Below are positions 59,612 to 64,000 of a DNA stretch of 64,000 nucleotides, one piece after another. Made by a program: the position numbers and the translations under genes. The first letter of the stretch is position 1. Each line of letters begins with the position of its first letter. Source of the stretch: SIG440 sp045631525 (GTDB taxonomy: Bacteria > Bacillota > Clostridia > Monoglobales > Monoglobaceae); assembly GCA_045631525.1 (NCBI GenBank), contig JAZQUY010000009.1, forward strand, positions 4,279-68,278, read 5' to 3'. Under the pieces are notes generated by a model that made no database searches, was not told where the DNA came from, and saw only the letters and a list, made by a program, of their open reading frames with translations.

Positions 59612-61161
59612 ACACACTTGGTCGACACATTTTCCAGATTAATAATTTCATCTACTATGTCTTCATAAAATTCAGGTTCGTGGCTTACAAGAAGAACTGT
59701 TCCTTTGAATTCTGAGACCGCCTTTTTAAGTTCTTCCTTTGCCATAACATCAAGATGATTCGTAGGCTCATCAAGCACCAGAAGGTTAATTTCTTTAAGC
59801 ATCAAACGGCAAAGGCGCACCTTTGCATTTTCACCGCCCGAAAGCACCTTCATCTGGGAGGTAATATGTTCGGTAGTAAGACCGCATCTTGCAAGTGCCG
59901 CCCTCACCTCCGCGTTTGTCATTGAGGGATACTCGTCCCATATTTCAGAAAGTGCAGTTTTATCACTTGCGGTTTCTTCCTGCTCAAAATATCCCTCCAA
60001 CAGGAACTGGTCACGGCTTACACTTCCCGCAAAAGGTGGAATAATTCCCAAAAGCGTTTTCATAAGTGTGGATTTTCCTATACCATTAGTCCCCTTGATG
60101 GCTATTTTCTTATTTCTTTCAACAAGAAGATTGAGCGGACTGGTAAGCGGCTCGTTATAACCCAAAACCAAATCTTTTGCCTCAATAACCACTCTACCTG
60201 GGGTTCTTGCCGTTTTAAAAGAAAAACTTGGTTTTACCTTTTCGGGGGCAAGGGTAATAATCTCCATTTTGTCGAGTTGACGCTGTCTGGACCTTGCAAG
60301 TGTAGCAGTTGCCGCCCTCGCTTTGTTCCTTGCAACAAACTCTTCCAGATTAGCAATCTCTTTCTGCTGTTTGCTGTATGCCTGTTCAATCTGTCTCTTT
60401 TTGAGCTCATACATGCGTTCAAAATCGCTGTAATCCCCTGTATATCGGGTAAGCACGCAATTTTCTATGTGATAAATTACGTTCACAACCTCGTTAAGAA
60501 AAGGAATATCATGGGACACCAGAATAAACGCATTTTCATATTCCTTAAGAAAGTTTTTAAGCCATACGATGTGATTTTCATCGAGAAAGTTGGTCGGCTC
60601 GTCCAAAATAAGAATCATTGGGTTTTCAAGCAGAAGCTTTGCAAGAAGCACCTTTGCCCTCTGTCCACCGGAAAGCTCTGTAACATCTCTGTCAAGACCA
60701 ATTTCATTAAGTCCAAGGCCGTTTGCACATTCACTTATTTTGGAATCTATTATATAATAGCCCGAGGAATCAAGAATATCCTGAATTTCCCCTACTTCCT
60801 CCATCATTTCATTCATTTCGTTTTCAGACACATCTGCCATTTTTTCATAAATTGCAAGCATTTCTGCCTCAAGGTCCGTAAGATGGCGGAACGCATCACG
60901 AAGCACATCACGGATGGACTTTCCTTTTTCCAATGTGGAATACTGGTCAAGATACCCCGTTGTTATATGCTTGCACCACTCAACCTTTCCCGAATCAGGC
61001 GTAAGTTTCCCCGTAATAATATTCAAAAAAGTAGACTTTCCCTCACCATTTGCCCCAACAAGCCCGATATGCTCGCCCTTGAGCAGGCGAAAAGATGCAT
61101 TATCCAAAATTTCACGACCCCCAAAGCCGTGAGTTACATTTTCAACATTTAAAATACTCAT
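59608..61161 (-). CDS. ABC-F family ATPase
   Basis: A 517-residue cytoplasmic protein with two ATPase domains and no membrane part. Domain 1 has GANGEGKST, LSGGQRAK and LILDEPTNFLDE; domain 2 has GTNGIGKST, LSGGENAK and LVLDEPTNHLD; the charged linker at about 245-310 is the P-site interaction segment of ABC-F factors. Such proteins act on the ribosome as translation factors or, in some branches, protect it from antibiotics. The length is close to the YbiT-type branch. The promoter is one of two near-identical repeat copies. Confidence 0.9.
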   Translation of the reverse strand: MSILNVENVTHGFGGREILDNASFRLLKGEHIGLVGANGEGKSTFLNIITGKLTPDSGKVEWCKHITTGYLDQYSTLEKGKSIRDVLRDAFRHLTDLEAEMLAIYEKMADVSENEMNEMMEEVGEIQDILDSSGYYIIDSKISECANGLGLNEIGLDRDVTELSGGQRAKVLLAKLLLENPMILILDEPTNFLDENHIVWLKNFLKEYENAFILVSHDIPFLNEVVNVIYHIENCVLTRYTGDYSDFERMYELKKRQIEQAYSKQQKEIANLEEFVARNKARAATATLARSRQRQLDKMEIITLAPEKVKPSFSFKTARTPGRVVIEAKDLVLGYNEPLTSPLNLLVERNKKIAIKGTNGIGKSTLMKTLLGIIPPFAGSVSRDQFLLEGYFEQEETASDKTALSEIWDEYPSMTNAEVRAALARCGLTTEHITSQMKVLSGGENAKVRLCRLMLKEINLLVLDEPTNHLDVMAKEELKKAVSEFKGTVLLVSHEPEFYEDIVDEIINLENVSTKCV

Positions 61162-61212
61162 TTAACTATCCTTTTCTCGAATTTATTTTTTTGCTGGTAG
61201 TATCAACAAATT

Positions 61213-61241
61213 ATTATAACATAGTTAAGAAAAAAAGACAA
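61213..61241 (-). promoter_or_regulatory. Promoter of the ABC-F gene, inside a repeated module
   Basis: Minus strand TTGTCT, 17 bases, TATAAT, within the 33-base module that recurs at 63503-63535. Confidence 0.65.
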
Positions 61242-61247
61242 TATTAT
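61215..61247 (-). repeat. 33-base promoter-bearing direct repeat, copy 1
   Basis: 32 of 33 bases are identical to 63503-63535; ATCAACAAA is also shared just to the left. In both copies the minus strand contains a promoter. Confidence 0.8.
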
Positions 61248-61320
61248 ACATAAGATGCCGTAAAAATTTACGAAACAAAAAAGGATATCCGTTTGGCAAA
61301 AAACAAGTCTCCAAAAAAAT

Positions 61321-61406
61321 CGGCTGGGGCAAAATCGCCACAGCCGGCTTGGTTTATTTAAAGTTTTCTTTTGAAATCACACAAGAGAAACGTCCTCTTG
61401 ATTAAT
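61321..61406. repeat. Double-hairpin intergenic repeat, copy 1
   Basis: A 27-base hairpin (CGGCTGGGGC..CGCCACAGCCG), a 37-base spacer and a second hairpin (CAAGAG, AAACGTC, CTCTTG). A copy with the same spacing is at 62037-62122 on the other side of the DUF2238-like gene. The first hairpin differs at 2 of 27 bases; the stem of the second differs but keeps pairing. Confidence 0.7.
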
Positions 61407-61464
61407 GTTCACAATTATGTTTATTTTTCAAATTTTGTTTCATAATACTTTAGTGGTGATAATT

Positions 61465-62004
61465 ATGTATAAGTTTACTGTTTTTTCAGCTATAATCCCT
61501 GGCATTTTTACCTTATATGGTATTTTTACAACGCAATATGAAATTGCCCTCAACTCAGCATATACCCTACTTTTAATTGGTGCGCTTTTTCTGATTCATA
61601 AAAAATTTTCCGTTTTTAAAAGCAGCACCTACAATAGTTTTGTCATATTTATCTTGCTGTCTGTGTTTCTGGGAAGAACTCTTGGCATGTATGCGTCAAT
61701 CCCTTACTGGGATAAACTTCTTCACTTTCTTTCGGGATTTATTTTTGCACAAACCGGAAAAGAAATATATGCAAAATTAGATGGCAACAAAAAAAGCAAA
61801 GCCTTATTAATTAGCTTTGCTTTGCTCACAGCCTTTTCAATAGCAGGCTTGTGGGAAATATGGGAATTTGCCAGTGATAAAATATTAAACACAAACGCTC
61901 AAAACGGCTCACTTGACGATACAATGTACGACATCATCGCAGGGTCATTAGGTGGAATAATAAAAGTTGTTTATGATATTCTTCGCCGCAAAAAAGAAGT
62001 GTAG
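61465..62004 (+). CDS. DUF2238/YjdF-like membrane protein
   Basis: A 179-residue protein with about five membrane helices. The signature is LHFLSGFIFA followed by WEIWEFASDK and DDTMYDIIAGSLGG, conserved acidic/aromatic positions of the DUF2238 family, whose function is unknown. I use ATG 61465 with GGTGATAATT in front; the frame is open upstream without a ribosome site. The gene is flanked by two copies of an 86-base palindromic repeat. Confidence 0.72.
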   Translation: MYKFTVFSAIIPGIFTLYGIFTTQYEIALNSAYTLLLIGALFLIHKKFSVFKSSTYNSFVIFILLSVFLGRTLGMYASIPYWDKLLHFLSGFIFAQTGKEIYAKLDGNKKSKALLISFALLTAFSIAGLWEIWEFASDKILNTNAQNGSLDDTMYDIIAGSLGGIIKVVYDILRRKKEV

Positions 62005-62036
62005 TATTATTTTAGAGTATTTAAAGATACTTAAAG

Positions 62037-62122
62037 CGGCTGAGGCAGAATCGCCACAGCCGGTTTATCTTTTTCAACTTCTTTCAAAAACTTCAATCGG
62101 GAGAACCGTCCCCCTGATTGGT
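62037..62122. repeat. Double-hairpin intergenic repeat, copy 2
   Basis: Hairpin CGGCTGAGGC..CGCCACAGCCG, a 37-base spacer and a second hairpin AATCGGG..CCCTGATT with the conserved loop AGAACCGTCC. See copy 1 at 61321-61406. Confidence 0.7.
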
Positions 62123-62133
62123 CCATTTTGCAA

Positions 62134-63273
62134 TTAGTTCTCTTGTTGAGCCAAATCCTCTGCTGACATAATAATATTTCCCTCAGAGTCTACAAGCTTA
62201 CCTTGTTCATCTATATCTCCCCAAATACTTTCTTGCTCATTATTTGTATCGCTAGCATTTTCTTCCGGCCAAACCATAATAGCTTCTGTTTCATATCCTT
62301 CTGCTATATATATATTGTACGGTTCGACTGTTTGTACTAAAATATGCCATCCATCAGAATGCAAATAATCATAATAAGATGAGTTCATCATACTGTGTAT
62401 GCCCAAATATGTTAATTGGGAGTCTTTAATGTTTTTTGTTTGCAAATATTCACTTAAAACATCTATGCTTTTCTGATTTATATCATAATCACTTTCTTTG
62501 TTCACATCTTCTACTGTCTCACAAACATTAGGGAGTTTTATCTTTACTTTTTCCCATTTATATGTATCTTCAAAGATAGTACCATCTTCAAAAATAACTG
62601 TTTTTTTAATTATATTATTATCTTCGTCAAACTCGTATCTATAATCTATCCTTTCTTCATTATACAGTCTTCCATTTTTATATGTAGTCTCGGTTATAAC
62701 ATCTCCGTATTCATTGTATTCTTCGTAACCAACATCTCCATTCTTATAATACCTTGTTAAAGACTTTAATACACCCGCTTCTGTGTATTGTAACATCGTA
62801 GTAGTTACGCCCTCATCTACTTTACCGTTTGTAATAGTTTTCATATCGCATTGTATTGGTTTACCCGCTTCATCATTGATAAATGTCGTTTCATAACCAT
62901 TTGCAAAATTGCTCCATCCATTAACATCTAACATTTCTTCTTTAATTTTATAACCTTTTGAATCATATAAATAAGTATATGTTGTGCTTCGGTCTTTTTC
63001 CCATTCGTAATATGTCATTTTCAATCGGCCTGTATCATCATATGTATTTTTATACTGAACAGTCCTATCTTTTTGAATCCATTTTGTTTTGTTTCCAAAC
63101 TCATCATATTCAAATCTATCATCATTTTCTTCTATCATCAAATAAACGTACTTATAATCATCGCTATCTGTTTTATTAGTTGATATTTCTTCAACACCAG
63201 AACATCCAACTAGGGCAAATATTAATATTATAAGACATACTACAATAAAACTAAAAAAAATTCTTTTTTTCAT
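62134..63273 (-). CDS. Lipoprotein with YD-like repeats
   Basis: The 379-residue protein begins with a lipoprotein signal (KKRIFFSFIVVCLIILIFAL, lipobox VGC) so it should be lipid-anchored outside the membrane. Six or more repeats of about 20 residues follow the pattern YDxxGxxxK (YDEFGNKTKW, YDDTGRLKMT, YDSKGYKIKE, YNEYGDVITE), like the YD repeats of RHS and wall-associated proteins but without an RHS core. The C-terminal third is not recognised. Start is ATG 63273 with GAGAGGTAGAGAA. The gene is AT-rich. Its function is unknown; sugar or surface binding is a guess. Confidence 0.75.
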   Translation of the reverse strand: MKKRIFFSFIVVCLIILIFALVGCSGVEEISTNKTDSDDYKYVYLMIEENDDRFEYDEFGNKTKWIQKDRTVQYKNTYDDTGRLKMTYYEWEKDRSTTYTYLYDSKGYKIKEEMLDVNGWSNFANGYETTFINDEAGKPIQCDMKTITNGKVDEGVTTTMLQYTEAGVLKSLTRYYKNGDVGYEEYNEYGDVITETTYKNGRLYNEERIDYRYEFDEDNNIIKKTVIFEDGTIFEDTYKWEKVKIKLPNVCETVEDVNKESDYDINQKSIDVLSEYLQTKNIKDSQLTYLGIHSMMNSSYYDYLHSDGWHILVQTVEPYNIYIAEGYETEAIMVWPEENASDTNNEQESIWGDIDEQGKLVDSEGNIIMSAEDLAQQEN

Positions 63274-63306
63274 TTCTCTACCTCTCTTTTCGATAATATT
63301 CGACAC

Positions 63307-63500
63307 AATTCAACTTTTGTCAAGTCAGGACCAAAATTTTTCCTTAGTTTTCTTATCTATGCGCCTGATCTCAATAATTTGCAATACAATTAGAACAATA
63401 TGCATTATTAGCAAAATTATCGAAAGTATTTCACCCAAATTACATATAAAATTATTTTCAATCAAACTTCTCGCACTAAAATCAACAAACTATTTATTTT
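63307..63500. other. Intergenic region, no gene seen
   Basis: About 190 AT-rich bases upstream of the lipoprotein gene. A possible minus-strand -35 box TTGACA is at about 63317-63322 with no well-spaced -10 box. I see no ORF with a ribosome site. Confidence 0.5.
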
Positions 63501-63502
63501 AG

Positions 63503-63535
63503 TATAACATAGTTAATAAAAAAAGACAATATTAT
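63503..63535 (-). repeat. 33-base promoter-bearing direct repeat, copy 2
   Basis: 32 of 33 bases identical to 61215-61247. The minus strand reads TTGTCT, 17 bases, TATACT and could drive the lipoprotein gene about 230 bases away. Confidence 0.8.
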
Positions 63536-63725
63536 CCTTTATGTATTTTTAGAGCTGATGATACGCAAAAAAAGAGATACCCTAACGGATATCTCCTTGC
63601 AAATTTCGGCGTCACACCGTAAAAAAGGTGCCGGTGGCACGTTTTTAGGTGAGATTGAGATGCGACAGCATCGGCAATAAAAGAAATTCCTTAGAATTTC
63701 AACATAAACGTCGTACGGAACGCAC

Positions 63726-63755
63726 AAAAAAACAGACACTCAAATGAGTGTCTGT
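63726..63755 (-). terminator. Terminator after the 5S rRNA remnant
   Basis: Minus strand ACA​GACACTC, ATTT, GAGTGTCTGT is a perfect 10-bp stem followed by T6-7, nine bases after the 5S-like 3' end. Confidence 0.8.
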
Positions 63756-63763
63756 CGTGTGTT

Positions 63764-63793
63764 CTGGCGACGTCTTACTTTCCCAGGCGCTGG
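63764..63793 (-). pseudogene. 5S rRNA 3'-end remnant
   Basis: Minus strand CCAGCGCCTGGGAAAGTAAG then ACGTCGCCAG equals the 3' end of clostridial 5S rRNA, but the middle segment expected between CAGCGCC and TGGGAAAG is missing and no 5' half with a matching YGGYGRC start is found before it. The middle-type sequence GATGATACTTGG occurs at 63959-63968 in the opposite orientation. It looks like a rearranged or decayed 5S gene, perhaps the end of an rRNA operon lying to the right. Confidence 0.45.
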
Positions 63794-64000
63794 AACGTTA
63801 AGCCAACAGTTCAGTGAACTGTTGGTAGTGTAAGTTTGCAAAAACCGAGAGGTTTTTGGAATCAGGCAGAAATCCGCAAGGATTTCAACAGTTAAAAAAT
63901 GCCTCAAGTGTCATCAGCGTTATTCAATAAAACTCGTTAGAGTTTTTACCTAAGCTTGATGATACTTGGTGGGCTATGACAAACAAAAAAGGATATCCAC

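Larger units (their letters stand above)
63567..64000. repeat. Cluster of short perfect hairpins
   Basis: At least eight small palindromes with 3-4 base loops lie in 430 bases without a gene, for example GTGCC/GGCAC, GATGC/GCATC, GAAATTC/GAATTTC, CCAACAGTTC/GAACTGTTGG, AAAAACC-GAGA-GGTTTTT, GAAATCC-GCAA-GGATTTC, AAAACTC/GAGTTTT. Some have GNRA loops on the plus strand. They surround the 5S-like remnant. A second GGATATCC motif is cut by the window edge. Confidence 0.6.

Noticed and set aside
60277..61152. A 291-codon plus-strand open frame antisense to the ABC-F gene
   Set aside because: It is a mirror of the ABC-F codons, cysteine- and phenylalanine-rich without domains, and lacks a ribosome site.
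63317..63502. 61-codon frame upstream of the lipoprotein gene
   Set aside because: AT-rich isoleucine/serine run without a ribosome site; no sign of coding.
1..64000. CRISPR arrays
   Set aside because: I saw no series of regularly spaced direct repeats and no cas genes; the hairpins at 63567-64000 differ in sequence from each other.

Overview
The window reads as chromosomal DNA of an anaerobic, endospore-forming Firmicute of the class Clostridia. The evidence is an oxygen-sensitive class III ribonucleotide reductase (nrdD-nrdG), a biotin-dependent sodium-pumping decarboxylase operon, GTP-type PEP carboxykinase, type III glutamine synthetase, sporulation genes (gpr, spoVG, a BofC-like protein), T-box and yybP-ykoY leaders, and many promoters with textbook TTGACA-17-TATAAT spacing. 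No species can be named from the sequence alone.

Layout. 1-8500: nrdDG end, ppa, tRNA-Ser, an HPr-like protein, typA, a candidate structured small RNA, mscL, glnN (with a terminator in its leader), rpsT, tRNA-Trp, sodC. 8500-12400: minus-strand operon oadG-biotin carrier-oadB-oadA. 12480-19850: rpoB-rpoC, not preceded by rplJL. 20200-24750: rsmA-yhbY, then an LCP protein and a glycosyltransferase/CsaB fusion for wall polymer synthesis. 24850-35200: spoVG, murC, an ABC exporter, gpr, a BofC-like gene, a class A PBP, holA, a ComEC-type MBL protein and an NlpC/P60 hydrolase. 35340-38000: a T-box leader controlling an HTH-cupin-acyl-CoA synthetase fusion. 38100-42400: small membrane proteins, YqhQ, prmC, rsmE. 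42500-49300: a 45-codon ORF, hom-lysC, dusB, proB, pckG. 49360-55400: accessory carbohydrate genes (GH36, SGNH esterase), one IS3-family element and two broken genes. 55500-58700: a CaCA cation exchanger under a yybP-ykoY (manganese) riboswitch, next to a MuF-Ntox50 polymorphic toxin, its putative immunity gene and a duplicated toxin fragment. 58787-64000: DUF6062, ABC-F, a DUF2238-type membrane protein flanked by paired palindromic repeats, a YD-repeat lipoprotein, then a hairpin-rich end with a 5S rRNA 3'-end remnant and its terminator.

How it fits together. PEP carboxykinase, the oxaloacetate decarboxylase-type pump and the aspartokinase/homoserine dehydrogenase operon all meet at oxaloacetate/aspartate. 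Wall genes (murC, PBP1A, LCP, CsaB fusion, NlpC/P60) cluster between 21 and 35 kb. The accessory part is 49-64 kb. The observations I rate highest are the T-box in front of a fused acyl-CoA ligase, the glnN leader terminator, the promoter-stem-terminator RNA at 4.3-4.5 kb, the polymorphic toxin with its recent duplication, and the yybP-ykoY-controlled exchanger.
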